In this document: in pieces, positions 20,049 through 30,181 of the stretch | Numbering within the stretch: the stretch's first letter is position 1 | Layout: every line of letters starts with the position of its first letter | Assembly (NCBI GenBank): GCA_003554105.1 | Contig: PWFQ01000014.1 | Span: forward strand, 1-64,000 | Source: Clostridiaceae bacterium | GTDB taxonomy: Bacteria; Bacillota; Clostridia; Peptostreptococcales; T1SED10-28 | Reading direction: 5' to 3' | Length of the DNA: 64,000 nt | Made by a program: the position numbers and the translations under genes | The notes under the pieces: model-generated | Databases searched by the model: none | The model's input: the letters and a program-made list of their open reading frames with translations, nothing else | Told to the model about the DNA's origin: nothing

Positions 20049-20336
20049 ATGGATATCTGTTTAACGGAAAATGCAAAAAAAGAACTTGAAAAACAAAATT
20101 CGGATAAAAAAGCACTAAGAATATTTGTTCAGGGTGTTGGTTGAGGTGGTCCAACCTTTGGAATGACTCTGGATGAGTCTAAAGAAGAAGATGTGATAAA
20201 AGAAATAGAAGGCTATAAGTTTGCTGTTGATGGTGATTTGGACCGGCAAATCGAAGGAGTCACTGTGGATTATAAAGAAGGTCTTTTAAGAAAAGGCTTT
20301 GTCATTTATATGTCCAGCGGTGGAGGCAGTTGTTAG
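20049..20336 (+). CDS. HesB/IscA-like selenoprotein with in-frame UGA at 20142-20144
   Basis: Reading through TGA gives MDICLTENAKKELEKQNSDKKALRIFVQGVGUGGPTFGMTLDESKEEDVIKEIEGYKFAVDGDLDRQIEGVTVDYKEGLLRKGFVIYMSSGGGSC; RBS GGGAGGTG upstream; HesB-related (seleno)protein pattern. Confidence 0.88.
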
Positions 20337-20368
20337 CCGTCTTTCTAAAACTTGAAAACTGAAAAATT

Positions 20369-20394
20369 AAAAGACCGTCAAGGTCTTTTTTTTT
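20369..20394 (+). terminator. Rho-independent terminator after the selenoprotein gene
   Basis: AAAGACC-GTCAA-GGTCTTT TTTTT. Confidence 0.8.
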
Positions 20395-20405
20395 GCATAA
20401 AGTAT

Positions 20406-20434
20406 TTGACAAATAAAAGTGCACGTTGTACAAT
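20406..20434 (+). promoter_or_regulatory. Promoter P1 of veg
   Basis: TTGACA - 17 nt - TACAAT. Confidence 0.8.
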
Positions 20435-20449
20435 ATAAAGTTTACAAAT

Positions 20450-20478
20450 TTGACAAAATCCAAAGAATATGCTAAAAT
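20450..20478 (+). promoter_or_regulatory. Promoter P2 of veg
   Basis: TTGACA - 17 nt - TAAAAT. Confidence 0.8.
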
Positions 20479-20521
20479 ATTTATATGAATGTGCGTCAAT
20501 TCTTTGAAAGAGGGTGATTCC

Positions 20522-20788
20522 TTGGCCAACGGTAACACTTTAGATCAAATCAGAAAAAACATCACTGGATATATCGGACAAAAGGTGACATTAAAGGCAG
20601 ATAAAGGACGAAAAAAGGTTATGGTCAAACAAGGAGTTTTGGAAAACACTTATCCCAGCATTTTTGTTGTTAAGATTGACGGTGAGTTCGATGCAGAAAG
20701 AAGAATTTGCTACAGCTACTCCGATGTTTTGACATCTACTGTAGAATTAACATTTAACCCCCAAAAGGAAACAATTGAGGCCAATTAA
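20522..20788 (+). CDS. veg: Veg family protein
   Basis: NTLDQIRKNITGYIGQKVTLKADKGRKKVMVKQGVLENTYPSIFVVKID; TTG start after AGAGGGTG. Confidence 0.93.
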   Translation: MANGNTLDQIRKNITGYIGQKVTLKADKGRKKVMVKQGVLENTYPSIFVVKIDGEFDAERRICYSYSDVLTSTVELTFNPQKETIEAN

Positions 20789-20793
20789 CTTTA

Positions 20794-20828
20794 CCCCACC
20801 TACTTCATAGAAGGTGGGTTTTTTCTTT
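20794..20828 (+). terminator. Rho-independent terminator of veg
   Basis: CCCACCT ... AAGGTGGG TTTTTTC. Confidence 0.8.
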
Positions 20829-21090
20829 TTCCTCAAAATAAAATTATAAATTCTGAATTATTTTTATGCATAAAAACGAAGACGTGAAGAGAGAGAAGAG
20901 GATTACATAAGGAGCAGTGAGGAAAGCCGACAAAAACCATGGAAAATTATGCACTCAATGTATAAAAACCTCCAAAGCTATTGATTTAGCCGCTTGATTT
21001 ATACAATTATAGACAGTATACTGTTTAATAAGATGATAGAAGATGCGAATTATAACAAAGTGAGGAAACTCACCGGAGAGGAGTCGTACT

Positions 21091-22314
21091 ATGAATTCAT
21101 CGGACGGATTTTTGAATGTAACGTCGGAAATTGGAAAGTTGAAAGGAGTTCTATTGCATCGACCGGGAAAGGAACTGCAGCGGCTAACTCCCGCTTATCT
21201 TGAAGAGCTTCTGTTTGACGACATTCCCTGGTTAGATCGGATGCAAAAGGAACACGACGATTTTGCAAAGGCTATGGAAGGTAGAGGTGCGAAGGTTTAT
21301 TACTATGAAAATTTGTTGGAGGATGTTCTTAAAGAAAAAGAGATAGCACAAGATTTTATAGAAGACCTTCTACAGGTAGTTGGTTTTGAAGATCAAGGAT
21401 TGAACGAAGATATGAAGGAACTGCTGACGGGGAAAACACCAAAAGAGATCGTGGATACGGCAATCGCAGGATTATTAAAAGAAGAGCTTGGAGAAAGGAA
21501 AGGGAAAAAATCCCTATCGGACTATATTGAAAATGACTACCCGTTTTATATTAACCCCATTCCAAATCTTTATTTTACCCGGGATCCCGGTGCTGTGATC
21601 GGCAAAGGCCTTTCGATTAATAAAATGAATACACCGGCGAGAGATCGGGAAACTATGTTTTTAGAGTATATTTATCAACATCATCCTCTATTTCAAAAGG
21701 AGAAAAGCCCTCTATGGTACGATTACCGGGAGAGAAGCAGCATAGAAGGGGGAGATATTCTCGTCTTGAGTGATAAGGTAGTTGCCATTGGTATTAGCGA
21801 GAGAACTTCTCCAAGAGCAGTTGAAATCATGGCAGACCGATTGATCGGCAATTCCTCCTATGAAAAGGTTTTAGGGATTCAGATTCCTTTTACCCGGGCC
21901 TATATGCATCTTGATACGGTGTTTACAATGGTTGATTATGATAAATTTATCATTTATCCCGGTATCGAAAGTGCAGTACGGGTTTATGACATAACAAAAG
22001 GCAGGCAGGGTCTTAAAATTATCGAGAAGAACAGCTTGAAAGAGGGACTTGAGCAGGCCTTAGGGCTAAACGTTGACTTGATACAGAGCGGTGGAGGAGA
22101 TCCTATTACTGCGGCAAGAGAGCAATGGAATGACAGTACCAATACCTTAGCAATTGCACCTGGAGTTGTGGTAACATATAATCGGAACGAAGCATCGAAC
22201 AAAACTTTAAGGAAACATGGAATTGAAGTTGTGGAAATTGAAGGATCTGAATTGGTACGGGGTCGCGGAGGTCCAAGATGTATGTCGATGCCTTTGGTAA
22301 GAGAGGATTTATAA
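21091..22314 (+). CDS. arcA: Arginine deiminase
   Basis: GVLLHRPGKELQRLTP, PNLYFTRDP, EGGDILVLS, RGRGGPRCMSMPLVRED. Confidence 0.97.
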   Translation: MNSSDGFLNVTSEIGKLKGVLLHRPGKELQRLTPAYLEELLFDDIPWLDRMQKEHDDFAKAMEGRGAKVYYYENLLEDVLKEKEIAQDFIEDLLQVVGFEDQGLNEDMKELLTGKTPKEIVDTAIAGLLKEELGERKGKKSLSDYIENDYPFYINPIPNLYFTRDPGAVIGKGLSINKMNTPARDRETMFLEYIYQHHPLFQKEKSPLWYDYRERSSIEGGDILVLSDKVVAIGISERTSPRAVEIMADRLIGNSSYEKVLGIQIPFTRAYMHLDTVFTMVDYDKFIIYPGIESAVRVYDITKGRQGLKIIEKNSLKEGLEQALGLNVDLIQSGGGDPITAAREQWNDSTNTLAIAPGVVVTYNRNEASNKTLRKHGIEVVEIEGSELVRGRGGPRCMSMPLVREDL

Positions 22315-22344
22315 ATCATTTAAAATTATAAGGAGGAATGCTTT

Positions 22345-23340
22345 ATGCCGGTAAATTTAAAAGGAAGAAACTTTTTAACCCTGAAAGACTTCACACCTGA
22401 AGAAATCCAGTACTTATTGGATCTTTCAAAGGATCTCAAGGTGAAAAAACGAATTGGCAGCAAGGAAAAAGTTTTGGAAGGGAAAAACATTGTTCTTCTT
22501 TTTCAAAAGGCATCCACAAGAACCCGATGCGCTTTTGAAGTAGCTGCTTACGATGAAGGTGCACAAGTAACTTTCCTGGGAGCTTCGGATTCACAGATGG
22601 GAAAGAAGGAATCGTTGGAAGACACAGCAAAAGTATTAGGAAGATATTATGACGGAATGGAGTTTCGGGGATTTAAACAGGAGACGGTAGAGATTTTAGC
22701 TGAACACGCAGGAATTCCTGTATGGAACGGTTTGACAGACTTATACCACCCAACACAAATTCTTGCGGATCTTCTAACCGTTACAGAGCATGTACCCAAA
22801 CCCCTTAGTGAAGTGAAGTTTGCATATCTTGGTGATGCCCGAAATAATATGGGGAACTCTCTTATGATCGGTGCTGCTAAGTTAGGAATGGATTTCCGGG
22901 CGGTCGCACCGAAAGAGTTATTCCCTTCAGATGATTTAGTCTCTGAAATGAGAGAATTAGGAAAAGAAACAGGGGCTTCAATTACACTAACCGATGATGT
23001 TGCAGAGGGAGTTAAGGGCGCAGATGTAATCTATACCGATGTTTGGGTTTCAATGGGAGAAGAAGATCAGTTTGAAGAACGAATCAAATTACTGAAAGAT
23101 TATCAGGTGAATATGGAGATGATTAAAAAAACCGGGAATGATAACGTGATTTTCATGCACTGCCTCCCTGCTTTCCATGATTTAGAGACCGTAATCGGCA
23201 ACGAGGTTTTCGAGAAGTTTGGAATGAAGGAAATGGAAGTAACAGATGAAGTGTTCCGCTCTAAGCATTCTGTTGTTTTTGATGAAGCGGAGAACCGACT
23301 GCATACCATTAAAGCAGTTATGGTTGCGACAATGGGATAA
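22345..23340 (+). CDS. Ornithine carbamoyltransferase
   Basis: [20 protein letters not shown] (carbamoyl-P binding), [21 protein letters not shown]. Confidence 0.97.
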   Translation: MPVNLKGRNFLTLKDFTPEEIQYLLDLSKDLKVKKRIGSKEKVLEGKNIVLLFQKASTRTRCAFEVAAYDEGAQVTFLGASDSQMGKKESLEDTAKVLGRYYDGMEFRGFKQETVEILAEHAGIPVWNGLTDLYHPTQILADLLTVTEHVPKPLSEVKFAYLGDARNNMGNSLMIGAAKLGMDFRAVAPKELFPSDDLVSEMRELGKETGASITLTDDVAEGVKGADVIYTDVWVSMGEEDQFEERIKLLKDYQVNMEMIKKTGNDNVIFMHCLPAFHDLETVIGNEVFEKFGMKEMEVTDEVFRSKHSVVFDEAENRLHTIKAVMVATMG

Positions 23341-23357
23341 AATCATACGGGTATTAA

Positions 23358-23397
23358 GGCAAGTCTCGAGAAGCATAGAGACTTGCTTTTTTTGTTT
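23358..23397 (+). terminator. Rho-independent terminator
   Basis: GCAAGTCTC ... AGACTTGC TTTTTTT. Confidence 0.8.
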
Positions 23398-23459
23398 TTT
23401 ACAAGGTAGTCATTATAAGATATAATGATGATTGAATCGAAAGAATAAAGGAGTTTGCC

Positions 23460-24323
23460 ATGAAAAACTTAAAGATAAGAACCTATGGAAAGATCAACTT
23501 ATATTTAGAAGTTACAGGAAAACGAGAGAACGGGTATCATGAACTGGAAATGGTCATGCAAAATGTTAACCTTTATGATGAAATTTATCTGGAGGAGCTT
23601 GAAGAAAATCGAATCGTATTGACCAGTGATTCCCAGTACATACCGAAAGATGAAAGCAATATTGCAGCACAGGCTGCTGCAGTGATTAAGGAAAGGTTCG
23701 ATTTGGACAGGGGAGTAAAAATCCACATACGAAAGAATATTCCCGTTGCAGCAGGTCTGGCCGGAGGAAGCGGAAATGCTGCAGGTGTATTAAAAGGCCT
23801 TAACAGCCTATGGGAGCTTGGACTCTCGACCCGGGAATTGCAAGAGTTAGGGCTGAATCTCGGTGCGGATGTTCCATTCCAGGTTATGGGAGGAGCTGCT
23901 GTTGCCAGGGGAATCGGAGAAAATCTGACAGCCATTAGAGGCCTGAAGAACACATGGATTGTACTATCAAAACCTGCACTTTCTGTTTCAACACCTGAGG
24001 TCTACGGAGAATTGAATGTGGAACAGCTGCCTGAGAAGCCGATTCAAAAAGAGTTCATCGAAGCAGTTGAAAAGCGGGATCTGCACTATGTCAGTAACAA
24101 TATGTATAATGCGTTGGAATCGGTAACATTGATAAAGCACCCAGTGATAGAGGAAATTAAAAGAAAAATGATGCAATATAATGCAATGGGCTCAATGATG
24201 AGTGGGAGTGGACCAACAGTATTCGGCATATTCAAAAACCAGGAAAAAGCAAAAAAAGCTGCCTATCATCTTGGCAGATTTCATCGCCAAACCTTTGTGG
24301 TAAACACCTATAATGGAAAATAG
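23460..24323 (+). CDS. ispE: 4-(cytidine 5'-diphospho)-2-C-methyl-D-erythritol kinase
   Basis: GHMP kinase motif IPVAAGLAGGSGNAAGVL, MSGSGPTVFGIF; IspE-like N-terminus. Confidence 0.95.
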   Translation: MKNLKIRTYGKINLYLEVTGKRENGYHELEMVMQNVNLYDEIYLEELEENRIVLTSDSQYIPKDESNIAAQAAAVIKERFDLDRGVKIHIRKNIPVAAGLAGGSGNAAGVLKGLNSLWELGLSTRELQELGLNLGADVPFQVMGGAAVARGIGENLTAIRGLKNTWIVLSKPALSVSTPEVYGELNVEQLPEKPIQKEFIEAVEKRDLHYVSNNMYNALESVTLIKHPVIEEIKRKMMQYNAMGSMMSGSGPTVFGIFKNQEKAKKAAYHLGRFHRQTFVVNTYNGK

Positions 24324-24336
24324 AAAGGGAGATTTA

Positions 24337-25446
24337 ATGAAAAAGAGAATTCTTATTTTAATGGGCGGACAGTCAGGAGAACATGAAGTATCTCTTATGT
24401 CAGCGATATCTGTGTTGAAAGCGATTAATTACTCAAATTATGATGTAATTCCCATTGGAATCAGTAAGAATGGGACCTGGAAATTTTTCAAAGAGGATGC
24501 AAAAGCTATTGCTGAATGGACTTGGCAAGAAGCAAAAAGTTATTTAGAGAGTGAAGAGGGTGAACATGTTTCAGTCAGAACCAGTACGAAAGAAGAACCA
24601 GAGGGTAAGCTGGTTGTGTGGAACGGGCATCGCAGAGAAGAAGTTGAACTTGTCTTCCCGGTACTCCATGGTCCTAAAGGCGAAGATGGAACAATACAGG
24701 GGATGTGCGAAATGTTGAATATTCCCTATGTTGGAGCCGGAGTTTTGGCCTCTTCCTTAGGTATGGATAAAGGGATGACAAAAAAAATCGTAGAAAGCAT
24801 GGGAATTTCTCAGGCAAAATATCATTTGGTGACTAAACAGCAATGGGAGAGTGAAAAAGAGGAAATTGTTCGTGGGGCGGAAAAAGCGTTCAGCTATCCT
24901 GTATTTGTTAAGCCATGCAACTTGGGATCCAGTGTAGGTGTTACCAAGGCAAAAGATCAGGCCACTTTAATTAAAGGGATTGACGAAGCTTTAAGACATG
25001 ATGGGCGAATTCTTGTTGAAAGATTCGTAAATGCCAGAGAAGTAGAGTGTGGTGTTCTTGGGAATGAAACCCCTAGAGCTTCTGTTCCTGCGGAGATTAT
25101 CCCTCATAATGAGTTTTATGATTATCAGGATAAATATTTTGATGGCAAAAGCCGATTCGAGATACCTCCAAAAATGAGCGTGAATACTATAAAAACAATA
25201 AAGAAAATATCACTGGATGTCTATAAAGCTCTTGGTGTTACAGGCTTAGCAAGGGTGGATTTTTTTGTTGAAAAGGACACGGGAGAAATTTTTTTCAATG
25301 AAATCAACACAATGCCCGGGTTTACCAAGATCAGCATGTATCCTAAAATGTGGGAAGTTACAGGGATTTCCTATGACCAACTAATCGACGAACTGATTCA
25401 ACTGGGATTTTCACGACATCAGAAGAGAGAAAGGAAGATCAAATGA
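24337..25446 (+). CDS. ddl: D-alanine--D-alanine ligase
   Basis: MGGQSGEHEVSLMSA, PVLHGPKGEDGTIQGM, FVKPCNLGSSVGVTKA, NEINTMPGFTKISMYPK. Confidence 0.97.
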   Translation: MKKRILILMGGQSGEHEVSLMSAISVLKAINYSNYDVIPIGISKNGTWKFFKEDAKAIAEWTWQEAKSYLESEEGEHVSVRTSTKEEPEGKLVVWNGHRREEVELVFPVLHGPKGEDGTIQGMCEMLNIPYVGAGVLASSLGMDKGMTKKIVESMGISQAKYHLVTKQQWESEKEEIVRGAEKAFSYPVFVKPCNLGSSVGVTKAKDQATLIKGIDEALRHDGRILVERFVNAREVECGVLGNETPRASVPAEIIPHNEFYDYQDKYFDGKSRFEIPPKMSVNTIKTIKKISLDVYKALGVTGLARVDFFVEKDTGEIFFNEINTMPGFTKISMYPKMWEVTGISYDQLIDELIQLGFSRHQKRERKIK

Positions 25447-25868
25447 AATCCGAAGTGAAAGTAAAAGTAATTGGAAGTCAAAAGGATAGTACCGGGGAAG
25501 AGCAGAGGATTGAATTAGTTACCGAAGGAAAATATATCAAAAAAAACGGGAATATTTATGTGGTCTATGAAGAATCAGAAATATCGGGCATGGAAGGTTC
25601 CACAACCACGTTAAAATTAGAGAAGAATCAAAAAGCAAGTATCCGACGATTTGGAAGCACGAACACAGAGATGATATTTGAAAAAGGGAAAACCCACAAC
25701 ATGGCATATGAAACTCCTTATGGTCTTTTGGATATGGCAATCACAACCCATCGTCTTGAAGTGAAAGCTGAAAATGATCTGCCTAAAGTAAGAGTGCATA
25801 TTCAATATCGTATAAAAATAATGGGTCTCGAGGATACGATGAATACATTGGAGATTAATGTGGAGTAA
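25443..25868 (+). CDS. DUF1934 domain-containing protein
   Basis: 141 aa; EVKVKVIGSQKDSTGEEQRIELVTEGKYIKKNGNIYVVYEESEISGMEGSTTTLKLE typical of DUF1934. Confidence 0.85.
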   Translation: MKSEVKVKVIGSQKDSTGEEQRIELVTEGKYIKKNGNIYVVYEESEISGMEGSTTTLKLEKNQKASIRRFGSTNTEMIFEKGKTHNMAYETPYGLLDMAITTHRLEVKAENDLPKVRVHIQYRIKIMGLEDTMNTLEINVE

Positions 25869-25894
25869 GCTTGAAAGGCGGAAGGGAATTATAC

Positions 25895-27028
25895 ATGGAA
25901 GGAGTGGTAAACATCGTTGAAGAGATTTTTACACTAACTGAGCCTTTGAATCAATGGGTAAGGAGCTTATTGATTCTCGGAGTGTTTATTATATTATATC
26001 GCCCTGTGGCAAAACTGATTTTTCAAAGCATGATGATGGTAACAAAAAGAACGAAAACCGATGTGGATACAAAGGTTGTACAATCATTTGAAAAACCTTT
26101 CCGTGTATTTTTGTTACTATTGGGTGTTTTTTTGGCAGTTCGTGTCATGGACATGAGTCCTGGAATAGAGGATGTGATTTGGAAAGCATTTCGTTCCGGA
26201 TTAATTATTATTATTGCTTGGGGATTGGCTAATCTTTCCAAAAAAGACTCGGGTATATTTGAAAACTTGGCTTCACGCTTCCGCATAGAGGTTGAAGATA
26301 TCCTGATACAATTTTTGGCAAAAGGGATGAGGTTTATCGTCATCGCATTGACCATAAGTATTGTAGCCCAGGAATGGGAGTATGATGTAAATGGATTTGT
26401 GGCAGGATTGGGAATTGGGGGTCTTGCCTTTGCACTGGCTGCCCAGGACACCTTGGCAAACCTGTTTGGAGGGATGGTTATTACTGTGGATAAACCTTTC
26501 AATCTGGATGATTGGATTGAAACTCCTTCTGTTGAAGGAACGGTGGAGGAAATTTCCTTTCGAAGCACAAGAGTCAGAACCTTTGCCCAGGCACTTGTTC
26601 ACGTCCCGAACTCCAGAATTGTCAAAGAACCAATTACTAATTGGAGCAGGATGGGGAAGAGACGTGTCATGTTTAACTTAGGTGTAATGTATAAGACACC
26701 GAAAGAGAAACTAGAAATCTGCGTGAAGAGAATTGATGAGATGCTTAACGCTCATTCTGAAGTGGATAAAGAGTTTATAATCGTGCGCTTTAGTGAGTTC
26801 AGCGAGAGCAGCTTGGATATTTTTATCTACTGTTTCGCCCAAACAACCCAATGGGCTGAGTTCATGAGGATTAAAGAGGACATTAACTATCGGGCTATGA
26901 CGATATTAGCAGAGGAAGGCGTGGAAGTGGCATTTCCCTCAAGAAGCATTTATATGGAAGACCATCAGAAAAACAAGAGTCAGGATAAGGAGGAGGAAAG
27001 TGGCATTACTGAAATTAAAAAATCTTAA
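25895..27028 (+). CDS. MscS-family mechanosensitive ion channel
   Basis: GFVAGLGIGGLAFALAAQDTLANLFGGMVITVDKPFNLDDWIE, EISFRSTRVRTF. Confidence 0.95.
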   Translation: MEGVVNIVEEIFTLTEPLNQWVRSLLILGVFIILYRPVAKLIFQSMMMVTKRTKTDVDTKVVQSFEKPFRVFLLLLGVFLAVRVMDMSPGIEDVIWKAFRSGLIIIIAWGLANLSKKDSGIFENLASRFRIEVEDILIQFLAKGMRFIVIALTISIVAQEWEYDVNGFVAGLGIGGLAFALAAQDTLANLFGGMVITVDKPFNLDDWIETPSVEGTVEEISFRSTRVRTFAQALVHVPNSRIVKEPITNWSRMGKRRVMFNLGVMYKTPKEKLEICVKRIDEMLNAHSEVDKEFIIVRFSEFSESSLDIFIYCFAQTTQWAEFMRIKEDINYRAMTILAEEGVEVAFPSRSIYMEDHQKNKSQDKEEESGITEIKKS

Positions 27029-28142
27029 AGAGTCGAATGCGTTTTTAAATACCTTATTGGATAATGTTGATTCACTGATTTTTGTCATCGATAAAGACTT
27101 GCGGGTTGTTCAAATTAACGAAGCCTTTCGAATGTTCATCTATAAGCAGGACGAAGAGATCGATCAGGATTTTTTTGGGAAAGTACTGAGTTGTGGATAT
27201 ACAGTGAATGAAAGCGTAAACTGTGGCTCAACAAACCATTGCCACCTCTGTGAATTTAGAAACGGTGTCTTAAAATCCTTAGAAGAGGAAGAGGTGGTAA
27301 AAAAGCGGTTGGCGAGAGCAATTTATTTGAAGGATAAGGAAGCTCAACGACATTTTCAATTCACAACACGGCCTGTTGATTTTCAGGGCGAAAAAATGGT
27401 ACTGATGATCATTGATGATATAACAGAAATGGAAGAGAAAAAAGAAAAGCTTAAACAGCTGAATGAAATTAAAAACCGGTTTCTCGGGACGGTTTCCCAT
27501 GATCTCAAAAATCCTATCGGGGCTATTCAATCTCTGGCATATGTGCTGCTTGAAGAAGATTTAGGAGAAGAGCATAAAACCTATGTCGATGAAATTTATA
27601 AAGCCAGTGAGTATATGATGCGTCTAGTCGAAGATTTGCTGGATATCTACAAAATTGAAACGGAAAATGGGAGAATGAACTTAAGACGGGTGGAGTATAT
27701 ACAGATCCTACAGGAGGTAATCGACTCCCACCGAATTACAGCAAAGGATCGTCGTATACAAATGATTCTGGAAGTCGCAGAAGATGCCGGGACTTTAATG
27801 ATCGATCGGAATAAAATTCTGCAGGCCTTAAATAATCTTATCGATAATGCTTTGAAGTTTTCCCCGCAGGGAAGCAAAGTCGTTATAAGGGGATATCGAC
27901 GAAGCAATCACTTTATTACAGAAGTACAGGACGAAGGTCCTGGTATAAAAAAGGAAGACCGCGAAAAAGTTTTTCAGGAATTTTATCAGGGGAGCCTTCC
28001 TTTCGAGACTAATCGTGTAAAAAGTACAGGGCTGGGGCTGGCCATAGCCAAAAAAATTGTTGAAGCCCATAATGGGGAAATTGGAATGGAAAGCAATCAG
28101 AAGGGAACAAAATTTTTCTTTGCAATACCCATAGCGCATTAA
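27000..28142 (+). CDS. PAS-domain sensor histidine kinase
   Basis: PAS fold with Cys cluster CG..CGSTNHCHLC; H-box FLGTVSHDLKNPIGAI; N, G1, G2 boxes; GTG start behind AAGGAGGAGG, overlapping the MscS gene by 29 nt. Confidence 0.92.
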   Translation: MALLKLKNLKESNAFLNTLLDNVDSLIFVIDKDLRVVQINEAFRMFIYKQDEEIDQDFFGKVLSCGYTVNESVNCGSTNHCHLCEFRNGVLKSLEEEEVVKKRLARAIYLKDKEAQRHFQFTTRPVDFQGEKMVLMIIDDITEMEEKKEKLKQLNEIKNRFLGTVSHDLKNPIGAIQSLAYVLLEEDLGEEHKTYVDEIYKASEYMMRLVEDLLDIYKIETENGRMNLRRVEYIQILQEVIDSHRITAKDRRIQMILEVAEDAGTLMIDRNKILQALNNLIDNALKFSPQGSKVVIRGYRRSNHFITEVQDEGPGIKKEDREKVFQEFYQGSLPFETNRVKSTGLGLAIAKKIVEAHNGEIGMESNQKGTKFFFAIPIAH

Positions 28143-28154
28143 ACAGCGATAAAA

Positions 28155-28180
28155 AAACGCCCTCCTGTTTGGAGGGCGTA
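28155..28180. terminator. Bidirectional terminator hairpin
   Basis: ACGCCCTCC-TGTTT-GGAGGGCGT between convergent genes. Confidence 0.75.
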
Positions 28181-28189
28181 ATGGAAGAC

Positions 28190-28942
28190 TTATTTAATTT
28201 CAACATTGTAGTCTTTTTTAAATTCTGCCACTTTTGCAGTGTAGAGAGCTTGCTGCTTTTGCATAAGAAGATTCTGCATAAGCTGGTCTTCGACTTCATC
28301 GAAGGACTTAACGGACTCATCGGTTTTACCGGTTACCTTGATAAGGTGATAACCAAACTGGGTTTTTATGGGGTCGCTGACTGTTCCCACTTCCATATCG
28401 AAAGCAGCTTCTTCAAATTCCGGAACCATTTTTCCCTTTGGAAATGCACCTAAGTCACCACCCTGCTCCTTCGAAGGACATTTTGAATTTGTTTTTGCCG
28501 CATCTTCAAAGCTGGCATTACCGCTGTCAATTTCTTCTTTAACTTTAGTGAGTTCTTCCGCATCATCCATAAGGATATGCTTGCACTCTACTTTTTCGGG
28601 CTCTTTAAATTGAGACCTATTCATGTTATAGAATGCTTCAGCTTCTTCAGGCTCAACTGTTGCTTCTCGGATCGTTTTGTTGATGGCATACTGTTTAAGG
28701 AAGTTATCTTTGATTTTTGCAAGTTCTCTTTGGAACTCTTCATCTTCCTCTACGTTGTTTTGTTTTGCTTTCAGGAGAAAGAGTTCTTGATTGACAAGTT
28801 CCTCAACCAGGGTTTTTTGACCTTCTTCTGACTGAAATTGCATTGCTCTTTGAGGATCCAGGGATCCCAGAAGGGTGTCCACATCCTGTTGGGTGATTTC
28901 CCGACCTTCAACGACTGCTAACACTTTGTTTTCGTTCGACAT
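28190..28942 (-). CDS. Peptidylprolyl isomerase, parvulin type
   Basis: SurA_N-like N-terminus; [56 protein letters not shown]. Confidence 0.93.
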   Translation of the reverse strand: MSNENKVLAVVEGREITQQDVDTLLGSLDPQRAMQFQSEEGQKTLVEELVNQELFLLKAKQNNVEEDEEFQRELAKIKDNFLKQYAINKTIREATVEPEEAEAFYNMNRSQFKEPEKVECKHILMDDAEELTKVKEEIDSGNASFEDAAKTNSKCPSKEQGGDLGAFPKGKMVPEFEEAAFDMEVGTVSDPIKTQFGYHLIKVTGKTDESVKSFDEVEDQLMQNLLMQKQQALYTAKVAEFKKDYNVEIK

Positions 28943-29142
28943 AAATTAATACGCTCCTTTATAATTAGATTCTTTGACATCATAACAGAAAAAAAAGGAT
29001 CTGTCCAATGATTATCATCTCCGCCTAGGGACGGAGAATAAAACCGTCTGAGGGGTGTTGGTTTTAAAAGAATGATCATCTATACTTAAGTTAATATCAA
29101 AAGAATATATTAACGATTATAGATTAACATCAAAGAAAGGAG

Positions 29143-30180
29143 ATGATGATCATGAAGAAAAATATTGGGAAGCCATTACTCGGGTCGATTCTAGTTGCAA
29201 TAGGAGTTTTGTATTTGTTGGGAAATACGGGGGTAATCCCCCTTAGCTTTAGAGAAATCATCAGTAATTATTGGCCGGTGGCGATTATCCTATGGGCAGG
29301 AGTTCGTTTTGTACAAGGATTTTTTATGAAAACCTCAGTAAAAAGTCGGTTTAACCGTATCTATTGGTCATTGGGCTTTCTCTTAATCGGAGGAATCCTG
29401 TTAGAAAACCGGATCAATCTTCTTATGGAGGATCCCGTCGGACTATGGGGTGTGATTTTTGCATGGTTTATTATCTATATCGGTTTGAGTATTGTGTTTT
29501 TCCGTTCCAATACATTTGAGTTTAAAGTGGATGGTGGAAATGTAGTCGTCAATTCTATTGATGAAGACGATCAGGAAGAATGTTGTGTTCATAATGAAGA
29601 GTGCAATGAAGAAACGGACGATGAAGAAAACGATGAAATAAAGGCACGGATTAAGGAAAAACAGAAGAAGAGGACCGAAAATATTCGGCGTAAATATGGA
29701 AACAAAAAGTCCTATGAAGGATACAGTCATCGATCGGAAAAAAACAAAGAATACACATATGAAGATATAAAAACCGGGAAGGATCGATTCCATTTTATCG
29801 GAGAACTCCGGAGAGGAGACCGCCCCTGGGCGCTGGAGAACAGTAGTTACCGACTGGGAATCGGAGAAATCTATATTGATCTGACTACTGCACTTCTTGA
29901 AGAAGGTGTCACTTATCTGAATTTATCCGGATGGGTGGGGAGCATCCAAATTATCGTTCCGGAGGACTTGGCAATCGATTTGTCAGCAGATGTCAATATC
30001 GGCAGTGTTGACTTGTTTGGCGATGAACAGGAATTCACAAGACACACTTCGAAGAAAAGTTCAGGTGTTTCTTCAAATTTACTTTGTTATCGTAGCGAAA
30101 ACTATGATGAATCACTAAAAAAAGTCCGAGTAAATGCATCAATGAATATTGGGGAAGTATCACTAAAAAAGGTGGGATAA
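29143..30180 (+). CDS. LiaF-like cell-wall-stress protein
   Basis: Four predicted TM segments plus C-terminal LiaF-like domain (LGIGEIYIDLTTALLEEGVTYLNLSGWVGSIQIIVPEDLAI); followed by HK/RR. Confidence 0.82.
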   Translation: MMIMKKNIGKPLLGSILVAIGVLYLLGNTGVIPLSFREIISNYWPVAIILWAGVRFVQGFFMKTSVKSRFNRIYWSLGFLLIGGILLENRINLLMEDPVGLWGVIFAWFIIYIGLSIVFFRSNTFEFKVDGGNVVVNSIDEDDQEECCVHNEECNEETDDEENDEIKARIKEKQKKRTENIRRKYGNKKSYEGYSHRSEKNKEYTYEDIKTGKDRFHFIGELRRGDRPWALENSSYRLGIGEIYIDLTTALLEEGVTYLNLSGWVGSIQIIVPEDLAIDLSADVNIGSVDLFGDEQEFTRHTSKKSSGVSSNLLCYRSENYDESLKKVRVNASMNIGEVSLKKVG

Positions 30181-30181
30181 A

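Noticed and set aside
20994-21203. 69-aa ORF overlapping the arcA start
   Set aside because: Out-of-frame overlap with arcA; covers the likely arcA promoter and no good RBS.
26023-26568. 181-aa minus-strand ORF
   Set aside because: Antisense shadow of the MscS channel gene; no recognisable domain.
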